Source of the DNA: Chlorella sorokiniana | Lineage: Eukaryota; Chlorophyta; Trebouxiophyceae; Chlorellales; Chlorellaceae | DNA: 64,000 nt | Reading direction: 5' to 3' | Assembly: GCA_025917655.1 (NCBI GenBank) | Contig: CP084617.1 | Location: forward strand, 1,426,001-1,490,000 | Shown here: piece by piece, positions 11,714 to 23,620 of the stretch | Position numbering within the stretch: the first letter of the stretch is position 1 | How the letters are laid out: the number at the start of each line of letters is the position of its first letter | Position numbers and translations under genes: made by a program | The notes under the pieces: generated by a model | Seen by the model: the letters and a program-made list of their open reading frames with translations, nothing else | Told to the model about the DNA's origin: nothing | Databases searched by the model: none

Positions 11714-14700
11714 GTCCCCGCAACATCAACGGCATCAACCGCAACAACGGCCCTCGCGGCAGTGGCCCCCGCAGCAGCAACCCCCGCATGCGGCCGCCCA
11801 ACTTCAACGGTCCACCACCCAGCTTTGGCCCACCACGCACCTTCGGCATCCGCGTCGACGAGCGCTCCTCCCGCGATGCCCGCGCCTACGCCGAAGGCAC
11901 CTGCCTCTACTGCCACAAGCCTGGCCACTACGCCCACGAGTGCAACAAGAAGCGCCGCGACATGGAAGCCCGCCGCTTCAACCAACGCCCGCCGCCTTCC
12001 AACCGCAGCGTCAACGCCCAGTACAGCGCCATCGCCTTCACCGCCGCCACCACCTCCAACACCATCAGCGACAACTGGATCGTGGACACTGGAGCGAGCC
12101 GGCACATCACACCACACCAGCAACTCCTCACCAACCTGCGCCCGGCGCCGCAGCCCATCCGCATCACTTTCGGCAACGGCAGCGTAGGAGAGGCCACCCT
12201 CATCGGCGACGCGTACCTGCAGCCCAACCTTGACAACCTGATCAAGCTCACCGACGTGCTCTACATGCCAGACGCCGCCGACAACCTCCTGTCCGTCAAC
12301 CGAGCCACCCAGAAAGGCATCAGCTTCTCCTTTGACCGCACCGGCTGCCAGATCTCCATGGGCAACCACATGATTGCCTACGGCTACACCGACGCCACCA
12401 GCAACACCTACCACCTGGCCAGCCGCTGCCTCGAGCCAGGCTCCGCCGCCTACGCCCTCACCATCGCCTACGCTGCACGCGCCCACACACCCAACCTGTG
12501 GCACCGCCGCCTCGGCCACCTCGGCTACGACAACCTGGCCAAGCTCACCACCATGGCCACCGGCATCAGCATCGACCCCTCTGACTTCAAAGCCACCAGC
12601 GCAGACACCTGCGACGCCTGCACCCTGGGCAAGCAACATCGCCAACCGTTCAACGCCTCCACCTCCTTCACCCACAAGCCTCTGGAGCTGCTGCACACCG
12701 ACCTCTGCGGTCCCATGCCAGTCCCCTCCCACGGTGGCAGCCTGTACTTCATGACCATCCTGGATGACTACACTGGCTACTCACATCGCTCCCTTGCGCC
12801 GCAAGTCTGACGCCGCTGACTTCCTGAAGACCACCGTCAACCTGCTGGAGCGTCAGACCGGCCACACCGTCAAGCGCATCCGCTCTGACAACGGCGGCGA
12901 GTTCATCAACAACGACCTGGACACCTTCTACAAGTCCAAGGGCATCCAGTCAGAGACCACCGTCTCCTACACGCCCCAGCAAAACGGCAAGGCTGAGCGT
13001 CTCAACCGCACCCTGCTGGACAAGGCGCGCCCCATGCTGGCCGAGTACAACCTGCCCAAGCATCTTTGGGCCGAAGCCATCGTCACCGCCAACTACTTGC
13101 GCAACCGCTCGCCAACATCTGCCCAAGACGTCACCCCCTACGAGATGCTTCACGGCACCAAGCCCGACCTCTCCCACCTGCGCATCTTTGGCGCCCGTGC
13201 CTACGCCCACATTCCAACAGCACTACGCTCCAAGCTCGATGCAGTTAGCGAGCCCGGCCGCTTCATCGGCTACCCCACCAACACCAAAGGCTACAAGATC
13301 CTGCTGGACAACGGCTCCATCGTCATCAGCCGCGATGTCACCTTCAATGAGGCCAGCTCCAACCTGCCCAAGCCCATCCTGCCAGAGACCATTTCCCTCA
13401 TCGACAACGATGACACCGGCGACACCGAGTCCGTGGGAGCACCAGCCGAGCCTGAAGACCCACCTTCTCCTCCCATCGCCCTGCGGCGCACCGAGCGTGC
13501 CGCTGCGCGCCGCCCAGCCAGCCAGTGGCAGGACGACGCATACCGCATCACCTCTCGAGCCACCATCAACATCGCCACCGCAACAGCTGAGCCTACCACC
13601 CTGGAGGAAGCCCTGCAATCTCCCAACGCCGACCTTTGGCGCTCCGCCATGGACGAGGAGATCGCTTCCCTGGCCGCCAACAACACTGGACCCTGCAACC
13701 TACACCTCCTGGCGTCAAGCCCATTCCAGTCAAGTGGGTCTACAAGGAGAAGCGCGACGCCAACGGCAACATCGAGCGCTACAAGGCCCGCCTCGTCGTC
13801 AAAGGCTTCCACCAACGCGAAGGCATCGACTACGACCAAGTGTTTGCACCTGTCTCCAAGTACTCCACCCTGCGCACCGTGTTGGCCATTGCTGCCGACC
13901 TGGACCTAGAGATTCACCAGCTGGACATCAAGACCGCCTTCCTCAACGGCAAGCTGGACGAAGACGTCTACATTCAGCAACCTCCTGGCTACCACAACGG
14001 CAACCATGACCAAGCATGCAAGCTGAACAAGGCCCTCTATGGACTCAAGCAAGCTTCTCGAGCCTGGCATCGCACCCTGAAGACCGAGATCGAGTCCATG
14101 GGCTTCACCGAGTCAGCTGCTGACCCAGGCCTCTTCATCAAGCTGTCCTCTCCACCAGTCTACCTGCTCATCTACGTCGACGACATCCTGGTCATCACCG
14201 CCGACACATCCATGCTGAGCTCCATCAAGAAGCAGATAGCCACCGCCTTCGACACCCGCGACCTGGGCCCAGCCTCCTTCTTCCTGGGCATCGACATCAT
14301 GCGAGACCGCGCCTCCAAGACCATCAAGCTGACCCAGACCCGTCACACCACCGACCTGCTGTCCAAGTTCAGCATGGACAAGTCCAAGCCTTTCGACACA
14401 CCCTCAAGCATCGCCTTCAAGCTCACCGCCGACGGAGACCCACTGGACATCTCAGAGCACCCCTACTCCACACTCATCGGCTCCCTCATGTACCTGGCAT
14501 CCTGCACCAGACCCGATATCGCCCAAGCCGTGGGAGCGCTGGCCCGCTACATGTCCAAGCCCACCACCTCCCACTGGACTGCAGCCAAGCATGTGCTGCG
14601 CTACCTCGCTGGTACCCCTGACTACGGCATCATCTTCAGCCCGTCCAACGCTACCCTCGACGCCTACTGCGACGCCAACCATGCTGGCGACATCGACACC

Positions 14701-15390
14701 CGCCGCTCCACCACCGGCTACGTCTTCACCTTCAAGAACGGCGCCATCACCTGGAGCTCACGCCTGCAACCCACCGTCGCCTCATCTACTACAGAAGCTG
14801 AGTACATGGCAGCCGCCTCCGCCGTCAAGGAAGCACTGTGGCTGCGCAAGCTCTTCGCTGACCTGGACCTGCACATCGCCTGCATCGACATCAAGTCAGA
14901 CAGCCAATCAGCCATTCACATGCTGAAGAATCCAGTCATCTCCCTTCGCTCCAAGCACATCGACATCATCCACCACTTTGCACGCGAGCGCGTCATCCGT
15001 GGCGAAGTCAACTTCAGCTACATCCCCACCGATGCCATGGTTGCTGACATCCTGACCAAGCCCGTGCCCACCAACAAGTTCAAGTACTGCCGCGCAGCTA
15101 TGGGCATCGCCTGAGTGCAGCGGCTGTGCAGCCTGCGTGGGAGTGTTGAGATGTGGCTGAGCCACATGTCCAGCCTGCACACCCGCAGCACATCTCCCCA
15201 GCTGCCACGTGGCAGACGCTGCTGACGTGGACACCCTTTCGTCATGCATGAGCTTGACCCGCCTAATATGCTCAGACACCCTTCGATTATGCTTTCCCAC
15301 TTTATTCTAAGTTGATTGACCCCCATGCCATGCATTTCTGTGCACCTGAGCCCCGCCGTCATGCCACTACCACAAACACTCCAAACAAAC
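11714..15390 (+). mobile_element. Ty1/copia fossil G with truncated 3' LTR
   Basis: This plus-strand copia copy runs from mid-gag through the CCHC knuckle (about 11900-11960), protease DTGAS (about 12090), integrase (HRRLGH about 12505, SDNGGEF about 12887), RT with YVDD (about 14176) and RNase H to 15113, then the 3' LTR from 15144. The LTR is cut short near 15383. The 5' LTR, leader and gag start are replaced by the inverted segment at 10251-11713. It is nearly identical to element A and carries about two breaks, so it is young but dead. Confidence 0.9.
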
Positions 15391-15511
15391 GCCTAATATG
15401 CTCAGACACCCTTCGATTATGCTTTCCCACTTTATTCTAAGTTGATTGACCCCCATGCCATGCATTTCTGTGCACCTGAGCCCCGCCGTCATGCCACTAC
15501 CACAAACACTC
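15144..15511 (+). repeat. Truncated LTR followed by a repeated LTR middle segment
   Basis: LTR sequence starts with TGTTGAGATG at 15144 and stops near 15383. A second copy of the LTR middle (from GCCTAATATGCTCAG to CACAAACACT) then fills about 15391-15511. The LTR 3' third, ending CCATCCAACA, is missing from both. Confidence 0.75.
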
Positions 15512-16546
15512 CCCCGAAAGTTTGGTGCCGCACCAAGTTTGGAGAGCCAGTGGCAGGACGACGCATACCGCATCACCTTCTTCAAGCTCACCGCCGACGG
15601 AGACCCACTGGACATCTCAGAGCACCCCTACTCCACACTCATCGGCTCCCTCATGTACCTGGCATCCCGCACCAGACCCGATATAGCCCAAGCCGTGGGA
15701 GCGCTGGCCCGCTACATGTCCAAGCCCACCACCTCCCACTGGACTGCAGCCAAGCATGTGCTGCGCTACCTCGCTGGTACCCCTGACTACGGCATCATCT
15801 TCAGCCCGTCCAACGCTACCCTCGACGCTCTTTGCGACGCCAACCATGCTGGCGACATCGACACCCGCCGCTCCACCACCGGCTACGTCTTCACCTTCAA
15901 GAACGGCGCCATCACCTGGAGCTCACGCCCGCAACCCACCGTCGCCTCATCTACTACAGAAGCTGAGTACATGGCAGCCGCCTCCGCCGTCAAGGAAGCA
16001 CCGTGGCCTGCGCAAGCTCTTCGCCGACCTGGACCCGCACATCGCCCGCATCGACATCAAGTCAGACAGCCAATCAGCCATTCACATGCTGAAGAATCCA
16101 GTCATCTCCCTTCGCTCCAAGCACATCGACATCATCCACCACTTTGCACGCGAGCGCGTCATCCGTGGCGAAGTCAACTTCAGCTACATCCCCACCGATG
16201 CCATGGTTGCCGACATCCCGACCAAGCCCGTGCCCACCAACAAGTTCAAGTACTTGCCCGCGCCTATGGGCATCGCCTGAGTGCGGCGGGCTGTGCAGCC
16301 TGCGTGGGAGTGTTGAGATGTGGCCGAGCCACATGTCCAGCCCGCACACCCGCAAAGACATCTCCCCAGCTGCCACGTGGCGACGCCGCCGACGTGGACA
16401 CCCTTTCGTCATGCATGAGCTTGACCCGCCTAATATGCTCAGACACCCTTCGATTATGCTTTCCCACTTTATTCTAAGTTGATTGACCCCCATGCCATGC
16501 ATTTCGTGCACCTGAGCCCCGCCGTCATGCCACTACCACAAACATG
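15512..16546 (+). mobile_element. Ty1/copia fossil H: short internal fragment with truncated LTR
   Basis: About 30 unplaced bases are followed by a short pol-linker piece (about 15542-15578) joined to the RT end and RNase H region (to 16280). An LTR starts at 16311 and ends early near 16544, just before a TRIM. Most of the element is absent. It is an old or rearranged relic of the same copia family, more diverged than copies A and G. Confidence 0.8.
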
Positions 16547-16558
16547 GTTTCGCTAACC

Positions 16559-16909
16559 TGTTAAAAGCGCCAACCCGGAGGTTAATTAGTATGTGCCCAT
16601 TTGTGGTGCCATATAGGGACGTTGATCGTATTTCAACACTCCCCCGAGCAACGTTCCGTATGCTCGCTTCGTACCTAACCACGATCGTGAAGGGGTGGCT
16701 GCTCCCCGCTTCCGAGTGGAGAAACGTTTTACAGGCCGGAAACCTGGATGTCCCGTGATGGGAATCGAACCCACGATCTGTGGGTGTATGTGACAGACGC
16801 GCCCATCTAGCGCATTGGGGCCCATAACCTGTTAAAAGCGCCAACCCGGAGGTTAATTAGTATGTGCCCATTTGTGGTGCCATATAGGGACGTTGATCGT
16901 ATTTCAACG
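16559..16909 (-). mobile_element. TRIM copy with two LTRs (351 bp)
   Basis: This two-LTR TRIM has LTRs at 16559-16638 and 16830-16909 and an internal part of 191 bp. Minus-strand features are the primer site GGTTATGGGCCC (complement at 16818-16829), a tRNA-like module with an exact B-box (complement GGAATCGAACC at 16761-16771) and a G-rich purine tract next to the distal LTR. No protein is encoded. I see no matching target duplication: the left flank ends in CTAACC and the right flank starts ACGTGG. The flanks have therefore been rearranged, or a longer tandem has lost units. Confidence 0.88.
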
Positions 16910-17275
16910 ACGTGGCTGTCGGCTGGCTCGTCTCGCCTTGCCTTGCGGGGCCCCACCTTCCCCCTTTCCATCCCCATTCTGACCCGTGATGGCGGCCCCT
17001 GCGGTGGCGTGCGATGGTGCCCACATGCGTAACCGGCGCCCCGCCTCCCCGCCTTCTCGTGTCATTTGCTTCGCCGGGCGGCGCTTTGGGTGTGCTCCCG
17101 GGCGCCCTCCGTTCCCCCCGCGCCCCCTCGCGCCCGATCCCCGGCTTGGCCGGTGCTTACACCCCGCCCGCCCGCCCGCCCGCGATGCTTAGATGTTGTA
17201 CCGGAGCTAGTGGGGTGCACTTTGTGTGTGCCCCAGCGCGTTACCGCGCCTCGCCTCTGTAACAGTCACCAGTCA
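16910..17275. other. GC-rich stretch without recognised gene
   Basis: The sequence is very C/G-rich, with a CCCGCC run near 17165-17182. It ends in a short CAGTCAC tandem (about 17264-17281) directly before copia sequence. It may be a LINE 3' untranslated remnant with a simple-repeat tail, but no RT is attached and no match inside the window supports this. Confidence 0.35.
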
Positions 17276-17568
17276 CCAGTCAACGCCATCGGCGACAACC
17301 GGATCGTGGACACCGGAGCAAGCCGGCACATCACACCGCACCAAAGCAACTCCTCACCAACCCGCGCCGGGCGCCGCAGCCCATCCGCATCACTTTCGGC
17401 AACGGCGGCGTCGGAGAGGCCACCCTCATCGGCGACGCGTACTGCAGCCCAACCCGACAACATGATCAAGCTCACCGATGTGCTCTACATGCCCGACGCC
17501 GCCGACAAACCGTCGTCCGTCAACCAGGCCACCAAGAAAGGCATGTGCTTCGCCTTCGACCGCACCTT
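17276..17568 (+). mobile_element. Ty1/copia fossil K, left piece of an interrupted element
   Basis: This plus-strand copia piece spans the protease region (DTGAS about 17310) and following sequence, up to the LTR of the inverted element at 17569. Copia sequence resumes at 23986 in the same orientation from nearly the same point of the family sequence. It is thus the left flank of a copia element split by a later insertion. It is more diverged from copies A and G than they are from each other. Confidence 0.8.
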
Positions 17569-17924
17569 TGTTGGATGGAGGTAGTTACAAAGAGCGCAAG
17601 AGTATGAAAGAGGGGGCGCAGAATGGCGCTAAATAGGCTGGAGCAACACAATGCTACTATTGGCATTATTCCGGCATATGCGGGGTAGTGTTTGTGGTAG
17701 TGGCATGACGGCGGGGCTCAGGTGCACGAAATGCATGGCATGGGGGTCAATCAACTTAGAATAAAGTGGGAAAGCATAATCGAAGGGTGTCTGAGCATAT
17801 TAGGCGGGTCAAGCTCATGCATGACGAAAGGGTGTCCACGTCGGCAGCGTCCGCCACGTGGCAGCTGGGGAGATGTCTTTGCGGGTGTGCAGGCTGGACA
17901 TGTGGCTCAGCCCACATCTCAACA
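17569..17924 (-). repeat. copia element L 3' LTR (356 bp)
   Basis: On the plus strand it runs from TGTTGGATGG to ACATCTCAACA. The complement of the purine tract (CTCCCACGCAG) follows immediately, as at the other 3' LTRs. Confidence 0.88.
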
Positions 17925-19755
17925 CTCCCACGCAGCCGCGCACGGCCCGCCGCACTCAGGCGATGCCCATAGGCGCGCGCGGGCACTTGAACTTGTTGGT
18001 GGGCACGGGCTTGGTCGGGATGTCGCAACCATGGCATCGGTGGGGATGTAGCTGAAGTTGACTTCGCCACGGATGACGCGCTCGCGTGCAAAGTGGTGGA
18101 TGATGTCGATGTGCTTGGAGCGAAGGGAGATGACTGGATTCTTCAGCATGTGAATGGCTGATTGGGCTGTCGACTTGATGTCGATGCGGGCGATGTGCGG
18201 TGTCCAGGTCGGCGAAGAGCTTGCGCAGCCCACGGTGCTTCCTTGACGGCGGAGGCGGCCGCCATGTACTCAGCTTCCGTAGTAGATGCGGCGACGGTGG
18301 GTTGCGTGCGTGAGCTCCAGGTGATGGCGCCGTTCTTGAAGGTGAAGACGTAGAGCGTGGTGGAGCGGCGGGTGTCGATGTCGCCAGCATGGTTGGCGTC
18401 GCAGAGGGCGTCGAGGGTAGCGTTGGACGGGCTGAAGATGATGCCGTAGTCGGGGGTACCGGCTGAGGTAGCGCGGCACATGCTTGGCTGCGATCCGGTG
18501 GGAGGTGGTGGGCTTGGACATGCGGCGGGCCGGCGCTCCCACGGCTTGGGCGATATCGGGTCTGGTGCAGGATGCCAGGTACATGAGGGAGCCGATGAGT
18601 GTGGAGTAGGGGTGCTCTCGAGATGTCCAGTGGGTCTCCGTCGGCGGTGAGCTTGAAGGCGATGCTTGAGGGTGTGTCGAAAGGCTTGGACTTGTCCATA
18701 TGCCGAACTTGGACAGCAGGTCGGTGGTGTGACGGGTCTGGGTCAGCTTGATGGTCTTGGCGGCACGGTCTCGCATGATGTCGATGCCTAGGAAGAAGGA
18801 GGCTGGGCCCAGGTCGCGGGTGTCGAAGGCGGTGGCTATCTGGTTCTTGATGGAGCTCAGCATGGATGTGTCGGCGGTGATGACCGGATGTCATCGACGT
18901 AGATGAGCAGGTAGACTGGTGGAGAGGAAAGCTTGATGAAGAGGCCTGGGTCAGCTGTCGACTCGGTGAAGCCCATGGACTCGATCTCGGTCTTCGGGGT
19001 GCGATGCCAGGCTCGAGAAGCTTGCTTGAGTCCATAGAGGGCCTTGTTCGGCTTGCATGCTTGGTCATGGTTGCCGTTGTGGTAGCCGGGAGGTTGCTGA
19101 ATGTAGACGTCTTCGTCCGGCTTGCCATTGAGGAAGGCGGTCTTGATGTCGAGCTGGTGAATCTCCGTGTCCAGGTCGGCGGCAATGGCCAACACGGTGC
19201 GCGTGGTGGAGTACTTGGAGACAGTGCAAACACTTGGTCGTAGTCGATGCCTTCGCGTTGGTGGAAGCCTTTGACGACGAGGCGGGCCTTGTAGCGCTCG
19301 ATGTTGCCGTTGGCGTCGCGCTTCTCCTTGTAGACCCACTTGATCGGAATGGGCTTGACGCCGGGAGGTGTAGGTTGCGGGGTCCAGTGTTGTTGGCGGC
19401 CGGGAAGCGATCTCCTCGTCCATGGCGGAGCGCCAAAGGTCGGCGTTGGGAGATTGCGGGGCTTCCTCCGGGGTGGTAGGCTCACTGTTGCGGTGGCGAT
19501 GTTGATGGTGGCTCGAGAGGTGATGCGGTATGCGTCGTCCCGCCACCGGGCGGGTCGGGCGGCGCGCAGCGGCACGCTCGGTGCGCCGCAGGCGATGGGA
19601 GGAGAAGGTGGGTCTTCGAGGCTCGGCCGGTGCTCCCACGGACTCGGTGTCGCCGGTGTCATCCGTTGGAATACGATCAACGTCCCTATATGGCACCACA
19701 AATGGGCACATACTAATTAACCTCCGGGTTGGCGCTTTTAACAGGTTATGGGCCC

Positions 19756-19827
19756 CAATGCGCTAGATGGGCGTGTCTTTGTCACATACACCCACAGATT
19801 GTGGGTTCGATTCCCATCACGGGACAT
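19756..19827 (+). promoter_or_regulatory. tRNA-like A/B-box module, first TRIM unit
   Basis: An A-box-like TGCGCTAGATGGG (19759-19771) lies about 33 bp before an exact B-box GGTTCGATTCC (19804-19814). Around the B-box, GTGGG and CCCAT can form a T-arm with one G-U pair, followed by CACGGGA. The acceptor 5' partner is not evident, so this is tRNA-like rather than a tRNA gene. Confidence 0.55.
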
Positions 19828-20029
19828 CCAGGTTTCCGGCACGTAAAAACGTTTCTCCACTCGGAAGCGGGGGAGCGGCCCGCCTTCACGAACGTGGTTA
19901 GGTACGAAGCGAGCATACGGAACGTTGCTCGGGGGAGTGTTGGAATACGATCAACGTCCCTATATGGCACCACAAATGGGCACATACTAATTAACCTCCG
20001 GGTTGGCGCTTTTAACAGGTTATGGGCCC

Positions 20030-20101
20030 CAATGCGCTAGATGGGGCGTATTTGTCACATACACCCACAGATTGTGGGTTCGATTCCCATCACGGGACAT
20101 C
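20030..20101 (+). promoter_or_regulatory. tRNA-like A/B-box module, second TRIM unit
   Basis: The same module as in the first unit, with the B-box GGTTCGATTCC at 20077-20087. The box-to-box spacing is about two bases shorter than in the first unit. Confidence 0.55.
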
Positions 20102-23100
20102 CAGGTTTCCGGCCTGTAAAACGTTTCTCCACTCGGAAGCGGGGGAGCAGCCCCGCCTTCACGAACGTGGTTAGGTACGAAGCGAGCATACGGAACGTTG
20201 CTCGGGGGAGTGTTGGAATACGATCAACGTCCCTATATGGCACCACAAATGGGCACATACTAATTAACCTCCGGGTTGGCGCTTTTAACATCATCGTTGT
20301 CGAGGAGGGAGATGGTCTCGGCGGGTTGGGCTTGGGCAGGCTGGTCTTGGGCGTGCTTGGCTTGGGCGACCGGGTCTTGGGCGGGTTGGAGCTGGTCTCA
20401 TTGAAGGTGACATCGCGGCTGATGACGATGGAGCCGTTGTCCAGTAGGATCTTGTAGCCCTTGGTGTTGGTCGGGTAGCCAATGAAGCGGCCGGGCTCGC
20501 CGACCGCATCGAGCTTGGAGCGAAGCGCCGTTGGAATGTGGGCGTAGGCACGGGCGCCAAAGATGCGCAGTGGGAGAGGTCGGGCTTGGTGCCGTGGAGC
20601 ATCTCGTAGGGGGTGACGTCTTGGGCGAGATGTTGGAGAGCGGTTGCGCAAGTAGTTGGCGGTGGCGATGGCTTCGCCCATCAGAACTTGGGCGGGTTGT
20701 ACTCGGCCGGCATGGGGCGCGCCTTGTCCCGGCAGGTGCGGTTGAGGCGCTCGGCCTTGCCGTTCGCCGGGGCGTGTAGGCGACGGTGGTCTCGACCGGA
20801 TGCCCTTGGACTTGTAGAAGGTGTCCAGTCGTTGTTGATGAACTCGCCGCCGTTGTCGAGCGGATGCGCTTGACGGTGTGGCCGGTTTGACGCTCCAGCC
20901 AGGTTGATGGTGGTCTTCGGGAAGTCGGCGGCGTCGGACTTGCGGCGCAAGGGAGCGATGTGAGAGTAGCCAGTGTAGTCATCCGGGATGGTCATGAAGT
21001 ACAGTGCCGCCACCGTGGGAGGGGACGGCATGGGACCGCAGAGGTCGGTGTGCGGCAGGCTCCGAGGCTTGTGGGTGAAGGAGGTGGAGGCGTTGAACGG
21101 TTGGCGATGTTGCTTGCCCGGGGTGCGGGCGTCGCAGTGTGTCGCGCCGGTGGCTTTGAAGTCGGAGGGGTCGATGCCGATGCCGGTGGCCATGGTGGTG
21201 AGCTTGGCCAGGTTGTCGTAGCCGAGGTGGCCGAGGCGCGGTGCCACAGGTTGGGTGTGTCGGCGCGTGCGGCGTAGGCGATGGTGAGGGCGTAGGCGGC
21301 GGAGCCTGGCTCGAGGCGGCGGGCCGGCCAGTGGTGGGTGTTGTTGCCGGTGGCGTCGGTGTAGCCGTAGGCAATCATGTGGTTGCCCATGGAGATCTGG
21401 CGGCCGGTGCGGTCAAAGGAGAAGCCGATGCCTTTCGGGTAGCTCGGTTGACGGACAGGAGGTTGTCGGCGGCGTCGGGCATGTAGAGCACATCGGTGAG
21501 CTTGATCAGGTTGTCGGGTTGGGCCGCAGTGTACGCGTCGCCGATGAGGGTGGCCTCTCCGACGCCGCCGTTGCCGAAAGTGATGCGGATGGGCCGCGGC
21601 GCCGGGCGCAGGTTGGTGAGGAGTTGCCGGTGTGGTGTGATGTGCCGGCTCGCTCCGGTGTCCACGATCCGGTTGTCGCCGATGGTGTTGGAGGTGGTGG
21701 CGGCGGTGAAGGCGATGGCGCCAGACCGGGCGTTGACGCGCTGCGGTTGGAAGGCGGCGGGCGTTGGTTGAAGCGGCGGGCTTCCATGTCGCGGCGCTTC
21801 TTGTTGCACTCGTGGGCGTAGTGGCCAGGCTTGTGGCGGTAGAGGCAGGTGCCTTCGGCGTAGGCGCGGGCATCGCGGGAGGAGCGCTCGTCGACGCGGA
21901 TGCCGAAGGTGCGTGGTGGGCCAAAGTTGGGTGGTGGACCGTTGAAGTTGGGCGGCCGCATGCGGGGGGTTCTTCTTTGCGGGGGCCACCGCCACGAGGG
22001 CCGTTGTTGCGGTTGATGCCGTTGATGTTGCGGGGAGCGCCATTCTTTGTTGGAGTGCCGGTCGTCGCGGCGAGGATGGAAGGAGGCCATCGGGGCTGAG
22101 TCGGAGCTGCGGATGACGTCGGGCTTGGCGCGGCGGTGCTCGGCTTTGCGAAGGTGGGGCAGGATGTCATCCACGGTGAATGTGCCGGCGGAGGCGGTGG
22201 TGGTTTCGATGACGGTGACGACCGTGTCGAAGGTGGAGGGCGAGCCGCCCGGGACTTGGCACGCCACGTCGATGTCTTCGACCTTGTGGCCGGCGGCGTT
22301 GAGCTGGTCTTGCGGGGCCTTGGCACGGTTGGTGAAGGCGGTGACAGTCTCGGTGGAGGCCATCTTCGGGGAGTTGAGCTCACGGCGCAGTTGGAGCTTG
22401 CGTGCGAAGGACTTGGCGGCGAAGATGCCTTGCGAGTGGTCCGGCTTGGTTGGCGGTGGTGCGCGCGCAGATGGTTGGCTGGTGGTGGGGCTTGACGAGG
22501 AGGCCGATGTAGGAGAGGGCGAGCTCGTCCCGCCTTGATGTCCTCGGGAGTGGTTGGGGCCGCGGTGTTGACGACGGTGTGCCGGCACTTCTTGGTGGTG
22601 AGGAAGAACTTCATGTTGGCTGCCCACACTTGTGTAGTTGTCCCAGTCCGGCCGCTCAATAGACATGCCGTCGGTCGCCATGATGTCCACGCTTGTGTGC
22701 GACTGCTGGCGGCTGGCGACGGCGGGCGGCCGCTAGCAGGCACCTTGTGCCTCTGCTAGTGCGTGCTCGGAGGTGCCGCGGCAAGGGGTGCCGCAGATTG
22801 TGCCGCCGGAGATGGCTGGCGGAAAGGTGGGGAAGGTCGGTGCCTAAGAATAAGTAGCCGGTACATGGCACACGAGGCCAGGCACCGAACGGGGGAGCTG
22901 CGTGCCACACGAGGACAGCACAGCCAGGCACCGCCTTGGAGTAAAGGTACGAGAAGGGGAGGAATAGACGGGAAAGGGGGCAGGACAGGTGTGGGAGGCA
23001 GCGGCGCTCGACGGCGCTAGGGCACCGCCTAAAGGAGAGTGCCCGGGGGGGCAAAGGCAGCGGCGCACTTAGGCGCGGGGGGCACCGCGCAACGGGAGGG

Positions 23101-23620
23101 CCAGAGGGGCGGAGAGCGGCGCACGGAGGCGCTAGGGCGCTGCTTGCACTTATCTTAAGTGGTTGTGACAGCGTAAAGCTACGGCGGTGGGTTGAGGCAA
23201 AGTGGAAGTTTAGTAACTTGGCGGGAGGCGGGGTATCGAGCTGGTCACAAGTGACCCAACTCGCTTACTCAGCTGCTACACAGCTGCTCAAGCAGCTGTC
23301 TCTTTGCGAGCAGGTGCTGTCGAAAGCAGATTTAGGCTGCCGGAAAGCAGAATTGATCTGTCGGCTGCGGGCTGGCGGCTAGCAAACAAAAGGAGCTGTG
23401 CGAGCGAAAGGCGGCGCCGTGCGAGCGAAAAGGCGCTGCTATGTGCGAAATGTGCCGCAAGCAAAGGCGGGCTTAGTCTGAGAGGCTTCGGTCGAAGGCG
23501 CCGTTCCGGAGGTCGAGGCGGAAGTGCTCGCGAGTGGTGCTCGGGCGCCGGGCAGCGAGAAAAGGCGTCTGGGGTGACGGCAAGAGCGTGTACCGGACTC
23601 AAGGGCAGAGGAGGGAGCTG

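Larger units (their letters stand above)
19664..20290 (+). mobile_element. Tandem TRIM: three LTRs, two internal parts (627 bp)
   Basis: Three 80-bp LTRs (19664-19743, 19938-20017, 20211-20290) alternate with two internal parts (19744-19937 and 20018-20210). Each internal part begins with the primer site GGTTATGGGCCC directly after an LTR, then a tRNA-like module, and ends with a purine tract CGGGGGAG directly before the next LTR. The unit sits in copia element L and is flanked by TCATC on both sides, a 5-bp target duplication. It therefore arrived as one unit or grew by LTR recombination afterwards. No protein is encoded, so movement would need enzymes supplied in trans. The repeats differ by only a few bases. 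Confidence 0.92.

Noticed and set aside
19756-19827. A genuine tRNA gene in the TRIM
   Set aside because: The B-box and T-arm are good, but no matching acceptor 5' strand or regular anticodon arm was found, and the module repeats only inside TRIM copies.
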